Origin: Vigna angularis
Lineage: Eukaryota > Streptophyta > Magnoliopsida > Fabales > Fabaceae
DNA: 64,000 bases
NCBI RefSeq assembly: GCF_016808095.1
Contig: NC_068977.1
Location: 6,570,479 to 6,634,478 of the forward strand
Direction of reading: 5' to 3'
In this document: piece after piece, positions 1 to 13,700 of the stretch
How positions within the stretch are numbered: the first letter of the stretch is position 1
Layout: every line of letters begins with the position of its first letter
The notes under the pieces: model-generated
What the model saw: only the letters and a program-made list of their open reading frames with translations
What the model was told of the DNA's origin: nothing
The model's database searches: none
Translations under genes and position numbers: made by a program

Positions 1-74
1 TCTTTTACAGGTACATCCTCCCTCGTCAAGAAGGAGACCGATCAGTTTATGCCAACACCGATCAGCCAATAGCA
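1..74 (+). repeat. 3' fragment of an LTR (copy A1)
   Basis: This is the tail of the repeat that recurs at 78-456 and 42376-42771. The shared stretch runs from the TCTTTTACAGGTACATCC motif to the CCAATAGCA motif. It is cut by the window edge on the left and by copy A2 on the right. Confidence 0.6.
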
Positions 75-77
75 TAA

Positions 78-456
78 TGTATCATATAAAATAAGGACTG
101 AGTGATTATAAACAACCAACCAGATTTCCAAGTATCTGTTTATATTTTATTTGGCTTGTATCAGCTCAGGATCCATAAGGTAAATTATAAATACAAAGCC
201 AAGGCTGAAAGCCAGGTACATTCCACTTACGCATTATTTACTCTACATGACTCTCAAATACTCAATAGTGATAACCATTCACTAAATATTCAACCAAGAG
301 CCGAGACTCTTCAAATCACACGCCTAACTTGAGCATCGGAGTATCTTTTACATGTACATCCTCCCTCGTCAAGAAGGAGACCGATCGGTTTATGCCAACA
401 CCGATCGACCAATAGCAGGAGTTTGAAAGCGAGCGAGTGGTTCAGACACATCAGCA
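78..456 (+). repeat. Solo LTR-like repeat (copy A2)
   Basis: The copy runs from TGTATCATATAAAAT to ACACATCAGCA and matches 42376-42771 along its whole length with scattered substitutions. It has the TG...CA edges of an LTR and the ACTTGAGCATCGGAG / CTTTTACATGTAC block that is common near the 3' end of legume LTRs. No primer-binding site or coding region follows, so it is read as a solo LTR or a non-autonomous element. A third, reverse-oriented relative lies near 24.4-24.8 kb. Confidence 0.6.
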
Positions 457-659
457 GATTAGTCTCTCGGTCCCCCAAAATATCAACCGAAACAATACCT
501 AATTGATACATGAATTAATGTTATTCAATGGACTACTTGTTAATTCAATGAATGAATGAGTTAAAGATTCATGAATCCAAACAATTGATATTTCCCCACT
601 CATCCATAAATCAAAATATACCTAATTGATGAGCTCATGACTAATAACGATATACCAAG

Positions 660-875
660 TTGAAGATATACTAACAATTTGAAGAGTGTGAATGACTTCT
701 ACGCCAACTTCTTGCTTAAAATCCCCTTTGGGTTTTGGTCTCATTGAATCTTTGTGTGGGTGTAGTGACAATTCCACTGATTGCCTATTATGTTGTCATG
801 GTTGTAATGATGGGGTTATTTTTGGTGAGCGTCTCTCTAAATCAAACTTCTTTTGTAGCCTTGGGCTATTAGCTA
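660..875 (-). pseudogene. Decayed duplicate of LONGIFOLIA-like exon 3 / intron 3 junction
   Basis: This stretch aligns with 6000-6237, the 3' end of exon 3 plus the first bases of intron 3 of the gene at 4876-9219, in the same orientation. Long blocks are shared, such as ACGCCAACTTCTTGCTTAAA and CTTTTGTAGCCTTGGGCT. It carries small deletions and substitutions that break the frame. Intron sequence is included, so it arose by DNA duplication, not by retroposition. It is too short to be functional. Confidence 0.8.
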
Positions 876-1795
876 CGCATCTAACAAAATTAATTGCGTA
901 CAAATTTAAGCGTACAATTTTTAAGTTGTACAAAACTTAATTATATACAAAATCATGAAGGGTCTATTAGGAATTATGAAGGGTCTCTTATACAAAAGTA
1001 TAAGCATGACTAGACGGGACAACTTCTACTCACCTTTTATCCTTAGTTTATTTAGTATTTTTTTATTATTATTATTGCTTTTGGATACATCCTTTCTCAT
1101 GTGGGGATCCCCTTTTCAGAATAGACGAGCGTTGGACTCAAGGCCCCAATACCTTGTGTGGACCAAGAAGCCAATAGAGGTTATCCTTGGTCTTCTAAAA
1201 CCTTATAAAACCTAGGAAGACGCACATGTGGCCTCCAAGTGAGGATAGTCAACCTACTTTGTAGTCTTATCTTCTAGAATATGTGACCTAATTTCTTTTA
1301 GGTCCATCACTTATGACTATGTAAGGAACCCTTTCCCCCAACTTGTAATGGGGTTGAACATTTTGAAGAAATACACATATATTTGGGTTCATGAGTTTAG
1401 TGGTCTAGTTTTGTGAGTTATCAAGTATCAAATTTAGACTAAATTGAACGGTTAGGTTTTGAAATAAAATAAATCAAATCAATTCAATTTTTTATTTTAT
1501 TTTATCAGTTATCTATTTTATTTTATTGGTTTGATTTTGGATACCCTTACCTATCGGAGGTATTATCGGTTTGATTTTACATAATAAGTATTATTTTAGG
1601 AAAATTATCATAAATTTTTAATAGACGGTAGCATATAATAAAAAGCTGTGGCATTAGCACCTTTGGAGGAGTTGACCCTAACAAAAAACAAAGAAATGAA
1701 AATTTGGTAAAAGCAAACGAGCTGTTTATTTTATGAAATATAAATATATTTTAAAGTCGCCTACAACTATAAGAAAATATTGTAGAGAGAGATAT
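876..1795. other. Intergenic, unclassified
   Basis: No gene is seen. An ATGAAGGGTCT motif occurs twice at about 955-985. The part at 1085-1400 is less AT-rich and has a look of retroelement leader sequence, but no LTR pair or coding match was found. The short open frames here are not supported. Confidence 0.4.
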
Positions 1796-1934
1796 ATCTT
1801 AGATATATTAGGTTTTATGTCAATTAGGAAAATATAATATAGTTTATTTGTTTTCTCACCTGTTTAATTCACTTTGATATTTAAAGACTTAGTTGTGTTA
1901 AGTCTAATTAAGTTATGTAGTATTTTATTATTTT

Positions 1935-4270
1935 TAGTGACGATTATTTCAAATGCACTTGGTTGATTTTAATGAAAAATTGTTCTGAGTTATTTTTTAT
2001 ATTTTAGTTCTTTTATAATGAAATTAAAACTTAGTTTAAGATTTTTATTGGAACTTTGCGAAATAATAATAAGAGTGAATACCTTTTCTATTCTTTTAAT
2101 CCATTTTATGATTTTTCATGGCATTCGTTATCAAATTTCATGTGTATATACATCTCAACAAAATCGGGTGGTTGAGTGCAAGAACAAATATCTTGTTGAA
2201 ACAATTTGCACACTTTTAATTTATGGTGAGATTTCTCAACATTTTTCGAATGTATTCTTAGTGCAACGTATTTTATTAACTACATGCCTTTGGTTTTAAA
2301 TAACAAAATTTCTCATTTTATTTGATTTTCTCATGCACCTCTATGTCCCTTACCTAATAAAGTTTTTGGGTCTACATGTTTTGTTCATAATTTTGATCTT
2401 GTTCTTGATAAGTTATATCCTAGATCACACAAATATGATTTTTAGGATTTACTCGATCACAAAAAACGATATAAGTGTTTCTCTTTTTCTCTTAACCGCT
2501 ATTTTATTTTTACAGATGTCACCTTTAATAAGTCTTTTTTTATTTACTTGTGTCTCTGTCTACTACAATTGACATTCTTATAATTTGTGATCCTTCATTT
2601 GTACCTAATCCAATGTCAAATTCTCCTCCACCACCACTTTAGGTTTATAGTTGAAGATATTATTCTCAATAACCACTAAGTGACTCACTTCAAGTACCAA
2701 CTATTTTGTCTCCTCCGACTCCGATAACTAAGTCTGACATTCGAATTACCCTCCGTAAAAGAATATTTTCTACTCCTCTTGCATTATATTGCTTTTAGTT
2801 ATCATAGATTATTTTCACCTTTTTAAACCTACCTTAGCCCGTTTTGGTTAGTGTCATGTCATACTAGATGAACTAAGTGTTCTTTAGAATAGTGAAACTT
2901 GGGAGCCTGTCCTATTACTGTTTGGGAAATTTGTTGTTGGTTACAAGTGGGTTCTAGCTATCAAAGTTGGTTCTGATGGTACTATGGATTGCTTCAAAGC
3001 TCAATTTGTAGCCAAAGGTTACACGCAAATTTTTGGATTAGATTATTGTGATACTTTTTCTCGAGTGGTAAAGATGGCTTATGTTCATTTGTTTATAGCC
3101 ATGACTACTCTTCAACAATGGTCTCTTTATCAATTGGGTGTTAAAAATGCTTTCCTCGATGGAGATTTGCAAGAAGAAATTTATATGGAGCAACCTCCCA
3201 AATTTGTTGCTCAAGGGAGTCTTCTGGACTGGTATGTCGTCTTTACAAATCTTTATATTGCCTAAAATAGTCTCCTAGGATTTGGTTTGGAAAATTGAGT
3301 AGCATTATTCAACAATTTGGTATAACTCAGAGTGAGACAGATCATTCAGCCTTTTACCATCATTCAAGTGTTGGATGTCTCTATTTAATAGTATATGTTG
3401 ATGACATTATGGTCATCATGACATCTCCAAGATGAAACAACACCTTTGTCACCATTTTCAGACCAAATATTGTGACAAACTCAAATATTTCTTGGTTATT
3501 GAGGTAGCTTAATCCAACAATGGTATTGTTATATCTCAAAGGAAGTATGCATTGATATTTTAGAGGAAACTGAGTTGATGAATTCAAAATTTGTTGACAC
3601 ACCCATGGATCCTAGTAACTCCTACCAAATTAGGGGGAGCCTATTTCAGATCTTGTGCAGTATAGGAGATTGGTTGGGAAATTAAATTACTTTGCAGTTA
3701 CTCATCCTGACATTTTCTTTGCAATCAGTGTAGTGAGCCAATTTCTCATGTGAAGATCATTAGAATACAATCATCCATATATTAAAGTACATTAAAGGAT
3801 CTCCTAGAAAAAAGTTTGTTATATGGTTCTAATAACCATAAAAAGTTGTTTGCTATTAAGACGTTGATTGGACAGGATCTCCTTTTAATAAAATGTCTAC
3901 TTTCGGGTATTATATCTCCATTGGTGGTAACTCGTCTGAAGATCTAGTGTAGAAACAGAATATAAAACTATGGCCTTAGCAACTTGTGAACTTGCTTGAC
4001 TTAAATAATTGCCTAAAAAGTTCGAATTTTGAGATATCACTGAAATGACACTTATATGTGACAATTAAGTTGCTTCTCATATCAATTCTTATCATTTCTT
4101 TCATGAGAGGACTAAATACATTGAAATTGATTATCATTTCATTTGAGAGAAGATTGTATTTAGAGACATCAAGACTATATTCGTCAACTCAAATGATCAG
4201 TTAGTAGATATTTTCACTAAATCTTTATAGGGACTGAGAATTGATTATATTTGCAACAAGTTTGGTATAT
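1935..4270 (+). pseudogene. Copia pol remnants (integrase, RT, RNase H)
   Basis: Translated fragments are recognisable despite many stops and shifts. The integrase piece (2018-2299) retains the QQNRVVECKNKYLVET segment. The RT piece (2984-3265) has FVAKGYTQIFGLDY and NAFLDGDLQEEIYMEQPP. A YVDDI-type RT catalytic motif is readable at about 3396-3412. The RNase H piece ends with the FHERTKYIEIDYHF-type motif near 4096-4140. No long frame survives, so no protein is expected. Confidence 0.8.
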
Positions 4271-4300
4271 ATAATTTATATGCACTAACTTAAGAAAGAA

Positions 4301-4616
4301 TGTTAGATATATTGCGTTTTAGGTTAATTAAGAAAACACAGTTCCTATGTTAATTATATTATTTTTACATATTCATTTTTATTTGGGCTTAGCCCACATT
4401 CTCATTATTATAAATATATTACTATGTGTATTTTTTATACAAGGCAAATTAATCTTATATCTAGTTTTACTATATTCAACAATATATAAAGGGAGATTAA
4501 TCCTATATCTAGTTTTTCTATATTCAACAATATATAAAGATAGATTAATCCTATATCTAGTTTTAATGTATTCAACAATATATAAGTGGACATTTCTTTG
4601 TTGAATTTAAGACAAC
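4301..4616 (+). repeat. 3' LTR of the old copia element
   Basis: It begins TGTTAGATATATTGCG right after a purine-rich tract and ends near AAGACAACA. It contains a TATAAATATA promoter-like motif and the 48-bp tandem repeat listed separately. The right border is approximate. Confidence 0.5.
4441..4584 (+). repeat. 48-bp tandem repeat, three units
   Basis: The TTAATCCTATATCTAGTTTT block recurs at 4449, 4497 and 4545, exactly 48 bp apart, with a few substitutions between units. The period is a multiple of three, so an open frame crosses all three units. It lies inside the LTR and is not regarded as coding. Confidence 0.85.
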
Positions 4617-4875
4617 AGTAATTGAACGTAAGAAGAACATGTCATTGATATGTACATTTATCTGCATTTCTATTTGTATTGTTTCAACATACACTATAAA
4701 TCCATGCAAAAAAATGATTGTAGACATTAATGCTTAATGAGTTTAGACAGGAAACAAAATCTAAAATTTCTATTAATTAGCTTATTTTCCCCTCCTCAAA
4801 GTATAAGTATAGGTAGAAAAGAAAGTTTACAGATGAAGGCTGAAAATTATTTCTCAGACTCATTACCCAGAACTC

Positions 4876-7800
4876 CTACTTGGAAAATAGTTGTTGTCTG
4901 CAGTGCTTACCAGAATGGTTAGGTAGTTCAGTTCTCACAACTTCAGTTATCAAATCTTTGAAGATCAACCGTTCAACATCCAACACAACATTTGGAATTT
5001 CCATGTAACTGTTTGTGTAAATTGAGGGATAGTGCATCAACTCTTCCCACAGGAGGCTTGTCATGTTCTCATCCTCGTTAATCAGTTTGTCATTCCTATT
5101 TTTATGTTGCAACTTATCAATTTCTGTGCAAAGCTCATCCAACAGCAGCTTCCCTCTTATTTTTCTACTTATTGGCTGATTCGACTGGCACCACGGAGTA
5201 GAACTTTCCAATATCAGTTTCTGAGCTAGAATGTCACTAACAACATCAAATATTAGCTTTCTTTGCATTTTCTGAGGACTACTCAGCCCAGCAATTTTCT
5301 TGGCATTGTATTCAATGTTGAAACAATTCTTGTTTGTGTTGATTTGCTCTAGAGCAAGGAACAACTTTGGGTTTATAGGGTGACTTGATGAATGAAAATC
5401 GTAGCTAGAGCTTGGACTGCTGAGAAGCCCTGATGCTAACAGTATTTCTGATATATATTTATGGTCAGGATCATTGTAGTCTCTGAAATTGGTAAATCTC
5501 TCATCATTGGAATCAATTTGGTGGAGAATTTGAACCAAATTTTGAGTTCTACTGCTGAAGTTGGCTTTTGCATTGTTGGATAAAAGCGGGAGATCTTCCG
5601 AGTTCTCCTCACTGCTATCATAAAGAGTATCATCTGTAGCAATAAATTTGAAGAAAGTCAACAATATAACATGTAACAAAACCTGTTTAGAAATGTAATT
5701 TGTCCAATGATTCATTTTATAGACGATTGTGGACTGATTCAATATTCAATCTATGTTTCTGAGAAATGAAGTTTGTAACGTACCTAAATCTCTTGTGATG
5801 TCTGATTTCTTTTTGACCGGTGAAGGTGGTTCTTCATTGTAGAAAGCAGCATCAAGAACAGACACGGGGCTTGGTTGCTCTGCTGTAATTATTTTCTCAA
5901 CTTGAAAGCTTTCCTTGCTCAAATCTTTTGCTGCATTCTGATCAATGAAAAGAAAAATATTAAACCAGCTGATCTAGTTGCAAGAATTCAAAGATGGAAG
6001 AAGATATACTAACACTTTGATCAGTTTGAATGACTTTTACGCCAACTTCTTGCTTAAAATCCTCCCTTTGGTTTTTGGTCTCATTGAATCTTTGTCTGGG
6101 TGTAGTACTTGGGGAAGATAATTCCACTGATTGTCTATTATGTTGTCTTCTATTACTGCATGATTCTGATGATGGGATAGTTGTTGGTGAGCGCCTCTCC
6201 AAACCAAACTTCTTTTGTAGCCTTGGGCTCTTGGCCCCTGTTGTATTGTTGGAGTTGGTGGCGTTTTCCCCATTGATTACTTGAGCAACTTTTGGGGATT
6301 GCAAGAATTTTGATGTTCTCATCTTGTTGTTGCTCTTATCCACCGAGTGGAAGGGTTGGCCAAGGGAATCCTTGGCCTGTCTGATGGCTGGACTTATACC
6401 CTTTGCTGTTTTCCTGTCAAGCTTCTCACCCACTATTCCATTTGCAGTATTAGCAGAACCAAACTTGCCAGTTTTTCCTGCAGCTTTTGCTGGTTTCATG
6501 GTGAAAATTGGTGACTTACTACCCTGGGTTGAATTTCTCATCTCAGAAGGGGTGGATGCTGGGTCCTTCTGCCGTATTCTTGGGCTTTTAACCACAGAGT
6601 TTTCACTGAGACTGTTATTACTCCTATGGTCAGATAGAGAATTTGAAGTCTGGTCCCTTGTAATCTCAAATGATTCTTTATATCTCTGCATTGCATCAAG
6701 AATCTGTTTAAGCGCTCTGAGATCCTTTCCAGAGTTTTTGAACTCTATATCTGCTATCCTCTTTTCAATCTCCCCATATACAGAGAGCGATTGGTTTGAT
6801 GCTTTTGCTGAAGATTCACTTCTCTTTGAAACCTGTATTTGAGAACCTTGGCTTGCTTCAGATTCTAGGGAAAACCGTGAATAGGGTGTCACATTGAGGA
6901 TTGAAGCATCCCTCCTAAACTGAAGAAAGGTAGACCCTTTCATTGATGCACTCTCATTTGTGCAAGATTCTGCATCTGACTCATTTTTGCTGGAACATAT
7001 CCGTGGTTGAATATCACATGCTTCTGTACCGCCTGGGAAGGTTTCTAGTCCCATCAACCTTGCTACAACACTGGATGATCTTCTAGAAGTTTCTGGTTCC
7101 TGCAGCTGCTTAAACATTGTGCCAGAGCTACCATACCCTTTCTGTAGACCCTTCAGAAGGCCACGACATTTTGTTCCTTCATTGAAGCTTTTGATGGATC
7201 CTTCTCTGCTGTCCAAGGAAAGCCTTGGGAGTTCCTTAGGTTTTCTAGCAGACTTTAATGAATCTTGTGTGTCCCTCCCGTCATAAGAGAGTCTCGGTGA
7301 ATCCCAAGCAACCATATTTACAGGTTTTGGGGGCTCCAAAGGCCTGGGAGAATCAACGTGTTTCAAGATTCTACCTTTCTTTTCCCCTTTAGCCACAATT
7401 TTTACAGACAATCCTTGAACATCTCTATGCATTGAATCTTTCACAATGTCATAGAAATCAAGGGAGTGAGGGCCTTTGTTGCCATGTTGCTTCACTTCTA
7501 TTTCTGGATTAGAATTCTCTGGAATTTTCATTGGACTGATTATTGACGGTGGTTCTATCTGAATTGCTCTGCTGAACTCCAGGGATGACATGCTAGATGA
7601 ACGAGAAGATGAAGACATTGAAGTTCCTGATGATTCTGTGGAGAATTGCTGATTCTCTCCTGCAACCTTCACATTCTTTCCCTGCAAAGCAAACTTCCAT
7701 TCTTAATTGTTTCTATCAAGTTTATTGTTTCTCTCATGATTTAAACTTTTAGCCACTTTTCTTACCATTGCCATTTGAGTGGTATTATTCACCTCTTTCA

Positions 7801-9219
7801 CCTGGTTCCTTGTTCCACCTGAGAAAGGAAGAGAATTTTAGTGGGAAATAATTTGAATGAATATCTTGTGAAAACATTAATCCAAACAAAGTCTTCATTC
7901 TTAAATTCTTTCTGATAGATATATTGCCAGGTTCAAAAGGTATGTCTTTAAAGAAAGTAGCATCATCATCACAGTTCAATGTAACAAGTTAAAGATTAAC
8001 ACACGGTTAAATAATAAATAGTTTATTAAGTATGTAATGATAATTATAAGCTTAATACACCTAATTTAAATGTATGAACCATCATGCTCAGTACCAAAAA
8101 CAATCAAGCATAATTTTTATACAATAATTTATCTATATTTATCATGGATTTGAGATAAGTATATGGAGGCAATCATGAATTGTTATATAAGAACATTTAT
8201 CGTACAAGGAATCTTAATTTTTTTAATGGAAAAATCTGAACCTGTACTTATTTACAGTAATGCATTTTTTAGCTGCAAAGGTTATGCATGGTAACAATGA
8301 GAAAACATTTTTGCAGAACCATGTGCTACCTGGAAATGTATAAAGTCTGCATTTGTCTGTATTTGGTTAAAGGAAATTTATTTCTCCATAATTATTTCAA
8401 CCAAACACTCATCTTATATTAAATGAGGAAAGTGAAATAACTACTGGGAATGGTAAGGTACAAATTTTTAAAAGAAAAACATATCTGCATCCCAGGCACT
8501 GCTAAAGAATGAAAACTGACATTCTAAAGCATTTAATATTTAAACATCTGAAGAATAGGTTTCATATACAATGGAAATGGTTTCTACATTATCTTGAAAT
8601 ATTGATTTAATTTGGAGAATGCATCCATTTAATTCGGAGCCACTTCAAAGAAAAAAAAAACATTGTTTTATCTTCTTACTAGAGGCAGCGAAAGAACTTT
8701 TACCAATGACAAGTTAGTTAGCTATCACCCTTCTCATCCCATCAAAATTTAACATAAAGCTGAACACAAAATAACTAGTGAGAAGAAAACTGTGACATTA
8801 AATGACTGACAAATTGCAAGTTGATAGGGCCAGTCCAATTTATGTTGAAAGAAAGAGATTTTACTCAATATACATGCCAATCAAACGTTGACAATTAGTC
8901 CCTTTTATTAATGTCAACCAAAAATTGTCATTTAGACCTTTTTTTAAGGTAAAGTTTATGAATATCACATAATAAAAAAACTATCAAGTTAACATTAATA
9001 CTATCCAAAGCATCATCAAAATCAAAATGCATATATAGCAATAACATATATGTTGCAGATCACATTACCTTTAGTTTGTATGTTCTGATTGTGGCTGCTA
9101 CCTTGTTGGCCTGTGAGGAACCTGTGGCGGTCAAAAAGCTGAAAAAAGCCACTGATGCACCCAATTTGCTTCTGCAACTCTGGATTTTCATCCTTCATTG
9201 TGAAGACCTTTTTAGACAT
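4876..9219 (-). CDS. LNG1/LNG2-like: LONGIFOLIA/TRM1-2-like protein
   Basis: Arabidopsis LNG1/LNG2 (TRM2/TRM1) are microtubule-associated proteins of the TON1-recruiting-motif family that promote lengthwise cell elongation. Five coding exons are read on the minus strand: 9219-9069, 7818-7766, 7681-6014, 5937-5784 and 5633-4876. All joins keep frame with GT-AG borders and give 927 aa. The start is the ATG at 9219 (MSKKVFTMKDENPELQKQIG), which matches the family N-terminus; an upstream near-start is not used. Recognisable blocks are SRRSSSVVARLMGLE (about residues 267-281), YGEIEKR...GKDLRALKQILDAM (about 367-400), EQPSPVSVLDAAF (exon 4), HKYISEILLASGLL (about 733), KLIFDVVSDILAQKL (about 800) and VLDVERLIFKDLITEVV near the C-terminus, followed by QLFSK. 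Intron 1 is about 1.25 kb. The gene looks intact. Exon borders are hand-predicted. Confidence 0.9.
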
Positions 9220-9825
9220 TTTTTGGCTACCCTTCAACTTTTCAGAGTTCACAAGGTCTGATTAACCACCATCCTCCTCCCACAAAGAATAAATTAAAGA
9301 CCTTTTGTTCTGGGATAGAAAGAATTTGAAATGTGCCCAGATGCTTCAGAAGGAGGAATTTCTAAAAAAGATGATAAATTGATAACATCAATGCATTGAC
9401 CTGAACTTGCATCAAGCTAGGAGAAGACTTGGTCATGCAAATTTCATGCTTTTTTTATGTGTTACACACATGACATGTGTATGTGCATGTGCATGTGTGA
9501 AGGGAAGAGAATGTCCAAGACCTTGAATGGAGCAAAGAGAGATAGAAAGCAGAAAATTGGAGAAACTGGGTGATGTTGGGGTTTGGCACAGCAGAGAAGA
9601 GAATATATATGCTGCAAAAGCAGAACAGAAAGAACAAAACAGAAGTAGAAACCAAGCAATTCCAAAGTGATGCAGAAAAGAAGAGGGAAATTTGTGAGAC
9701 CCAAGAAGAGATGTTTTTCTTTCTTTAACTGAGCAGAGGAATATTTTTTATCTTAGTTTTCCTTTCTCTTGCAGAAGATGCAGCTGTTGAGGCTAAAGAG
9801 TGTGAGAGAGAGGAATCGTAGTGTG

Positions 9826-9831
9826 TATATA
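9826..9831 (-). promoter_or_regulatory. Possible TATA box of the LONGIFOLIA-like gene
   Basis: TATATA on the minus strand lies about 600 bp upstream of the ATG, which implies a long 5' leader that may hold an intron. No transcript evidence is available from sequence alone. Confidence 0.3.
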
Positions 9832-10722
9832 TGAAGAAGGCAAGTGTTGAAAATTTTGCCCCAAGAATAAACAACTCGCAGAAACACCCTTTTCTTTCAT
9901 TCACATTACGTAAGAGAGATGAGAAAAAGAGTGGTTTTTGAGGTGTCAAAATCAGAGAGCATGAGACAGATAAGGCTTGTTAAAAAATATATATAAATTC
10001 TTAGATTAAAAAAAACCCAAATCTGTTTACTGTACAAGTATTATAATATGCACCTAGAAAAGAAGTATTAAAAAAGAAGTATTGGAGATGTATTATCACC
10101 AAAGAGGTAAAAAAGTGTTAAATTTTAAAAAATTATTAATAATAAATTATAAGTAATCCCATTCATTTGAGTTTTTTCTTATATGTTATTTAAATTTTAT
10201 ATTTTTATTTAATTTGAGATTTTTAATTCAAGTTTAAATTTTTAATTATCTTCATTTTATGTAGAAGTTGATTTTAGATCTAATTATTAATGTTACATTT
10301 TATCATATTAGAACATGATTGTTGGTGTGTAATCTAGTCATAAGACATATCATTCTTAAAATATTTTCTATTTAAAAATGTTATAAATAAAAATGGGAGT
10401 TAAAAGTTTTATATTAATAAAAAATTAAAATAATATATAAAAAAAACTCATATCCTTAGCGGTAAAACATTATAAAATAATGTTGAAATATATAAGAGAA
10501 ATTATGATAGTTAGGTTGTATGAGATAGTATAAGGGTGTAGAATTTAATGTATGACATAAAATTTATTTGGATATTGTTTTATTGAAAGAAAAAGAAAGA
10601 GAGAGAAAGAGAGGTAGATCTGCTGTGGTTGTATGCAGACACAACAACGTGGGTGGGTCTGTGGATTGGGCCTTTCTCAAGGACCATGTGGAGTTTGTCA
10701 GACCAAAACAATAACAAAACCA

Positions 10723-10728
<6 letters not shown>

Positions 10729-10782
<54 letters not shown>
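10729..10782. repeat. (TA)n microsatellite
   Basis: A pure TA dinucleotide run of about 54 bp. Confidence 0.95.
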
Positions 10783-10784
<2 letters not shown>

Positions 10785-13700
10785 TCATCTGTTACTTCAA
10801 ACTTCAACAACTTCTATTCATTATTACTATTATAAAATTCACATTTTTAAATATTTAATTCAACTCAAACAAAATTGGTCAATTTGTTCATCCACTTTTA
10901 ATTCAAGTTTTAATCACACCACTAAAAGAAAAAAAGTAATAACATTATTTATAATTGACCAACATTTTTAACAATATGTATTCTATAAAGTATTTTTTTT
11001 TATTATAGAAGACTAAAAATGTTAGTAAATCAATAAATTTATATGGAATAGACTTTTAGAATAATTTTAAACTTATGATCTTTTAAATAAAATTTACCTT
11101 TAAAAAAAGTATTTAATTTTAAAAATATACTCTATTTTATTTTGTATTGATATTTGCTTTATAAAATATTAAAATAATTAATAAAAGGAAAATAGGAAGG
11201 TATAACATTATTCATTTTTTTCTACTGAATTAACATTTCATTAAATTGGAAAGATAATTGTGTGAAGATTTGAGTGTGGAATTATTCCTGCAGATTATTT
11301 AAAGCACTTGTTCAACCATTCCCATTCATCTTTCATTTTAATAAAATTTCATTAAGTAAATTACACTGCTCATAAACATAAACATGTCTATTGTAAGCTC
11401 GATACTTCCTTACTACTTTCCCATTGACTTTTATTATTTATAAGTCATTTTTAAAATTGTAAGTTCAATATTACTAATTTTTTTTATCAATTCCCCTAAT
11501 TTTCAATTAATTTATATACTATATTATATTTATGCCTCGGTTTCAAAGTTTAAGACTATCTTAATTAATAATTACTATTTTATCAATTATGCATCTATTA
11601 TGTACTTTGATTTTTGTATATATCTTTATAACTACTTCCTACAATCCTTTCATCTACTTTCACGGTTGATATATGAAAAAGGACAGTAACTTTTTATTCT
11701 AATATATATATCATGAAATAGTATAATATTTTATATTTGTTACTTTCATCTCCATTCTATAATAAATGTAAGAAGTATAAGTTAGTTAAATATTCGATAA
11801 AAAAAAGAATATATCATATTATCTTCACTTGTGAAAACGACATTTAATTTAATTTTCTTTAACGAAGCCATCAATTTAAAGAATGAAGTATTTTATCAGA
11901 ACAAAAATTTACTACATTTCTTGAATTTTAAGTTACAAATTTTAGAAACTAATAAAAGTATATTACTTAATTATGTCTTTAGTTCATAAAATTTAAAAAT
12001 AATTTAATTTTATAAAAAGTTGACTTATAATATAAAATTGATATATTATAAATTAATTTTAATTTAGATTAAATTTTACAAAATTTGTAAAATGAAATTT
12101 GGTTTTGAAGTATATGTTAAATATATGATTTTGTTTATAGAATTGATGATATTTAGTATAGGAAGGTGAATGATTAAAAAAGGGAATGTGTGGTACGTGA
12201 GAAAGTATGATGCAGGGCCAAATAAGTACTAAGTCTTGAATAGGTTTGGACCATTTTGATGGCCAAAATGTTGAATTAGGGAATGAAATCGAATTTAGAG
12301 GGAACCTATGCAAAAAATACATCGTTTTCGTCGCAGGCTTTTGGTCCTTCTTGCCACTTCTGCCAGACACTATCACATGTTATTAATTTAGTGCCGCATC
12401 TCCCTGTCATTCTTAATATTGGATGAGATACATCACACTCATTACACAATGGATCAATTTTTACAGGGTACAAGACAAACCATCACCAACTATGCTATCA
12501 ACATTGTCAACATAACAATTCTTTCTTGCCAATTTGTCTTAGGGTGTGTCCTTCAAAGTTAACAAACTAAAGCTCTATATATTACATTTCTCATGACTTC
12601 TATAATTTACAATATTTATTAAAAATACAAACTTTTCTTTTCCTCTCTTTTCGTTTTTTCAAAATATTTATTTTCTCCTCTAAATTTATTGAATCATATT
12701 GTTTACTTTCAAGTTTAGAATTTATCAAAATAGTCAAGCTATAAAGAGAATATTTGTATTTATATTTACTTATTCAAAGAGTTTTAAATCTTCAAATTCA
12801 AATCACTGTTTTATCTCTAGTCTATTCTAAATACTGTTGGATTGAACTGGAGTGTTACATGCAGAAAACACTCTCATGCTAAAGTAAGTATTTGTTAGTG
12901 TTAGCAATAAATGTGTAGTTAATGTAAAAAATTGTCTCAATACCAAGTATGTATTTATAGATTTTGAGATGGACTTCTGATTAGTATTTGACTAATTAGG
13001 GTGATGATCTAGCTTATGATTAATGATCATCCTATACAATAATTTTTTATATTTCTCTATGTAGGAAAGAAGATTCATTTTTTAAATATAAACCCTAAAC
13101 ATTTTTTTTCCTTTTTGTATATTTTAATATTTCAATCTTAAATTTGATAAGATAGCATCATTAGATTAATCACCACATCTAAAATGTCAAAAATAATTAA
13201 AAAAGAAATATATTTAAATGTTTTTTACTTTAGTTTTTAAATGATATAATCAAAAGAATTTAAGTTATTTTTTTATCTCGACTTATGTAAGATTATTTAG
13301 CTTCTCCAAATATCTTTAAAATAATGGTTTAATGAATACGGAGCATTTTTTTTTGCTCTCTTTTAGGTATAACTTTAGTTTGGTGGCAATTGTGTTCCCT
13401 TACGTAAGTTTGACTTGCAATATGTTTTGGAAACCTATAAATTCAAGGTTCCAACATTGAATCATGAAATAAATAAAATAAAAAAATGAAAGGAGAAATG
13501 CCCTTTACCAATTGAATATTGCTTATGAGGTTGAAGCTTTAAAAGCTATTAGATAAAAAAAATATCTAAAATCTTAGTGCCTACAAAAATTACCCAATTA
13601 GTTAGATCAATTTTATTTAAAAGTTAATGTGATGAAGATGGTACCCTAATGAAAGGTGAGAGGTATTTATAAAAGCACTTTTACCTTTCATAACATATAA

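Larger units (their letters stand above)
1796..4640 (+). mobile_element. Old, internally deleted Ty1/copia retrotransposon
   Basis: Remnants appear in copia order: integrase core (about 1935-2290), reverse transcriptase (about 2930-3480) and RNase H (about 3850-4250). A purine-rich tract, ACTTAAGAAAGAA, then precedes a TGTTAGATATATT LTR start at 4301. A matching TTAGATATATT stretch at about 1798 suggests the 5' LTR, now followed almost directly by integrase, so gag and protease appear to be deleted. It is related to the element at 42940-47713 but far more decayed. Confidence 0.75.

Noticed and set aside
6324..6842. Long plus-strand open frame inside the LONGIFOLIA-like gene
   Set aside because: It is the antisense shadow of exon 3, whose minus-strand product matches a known family.
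12059..12376. Minus-strand open frame of 105 codons
   Set aside because: No family resemblance and AT-driven composition at its end.
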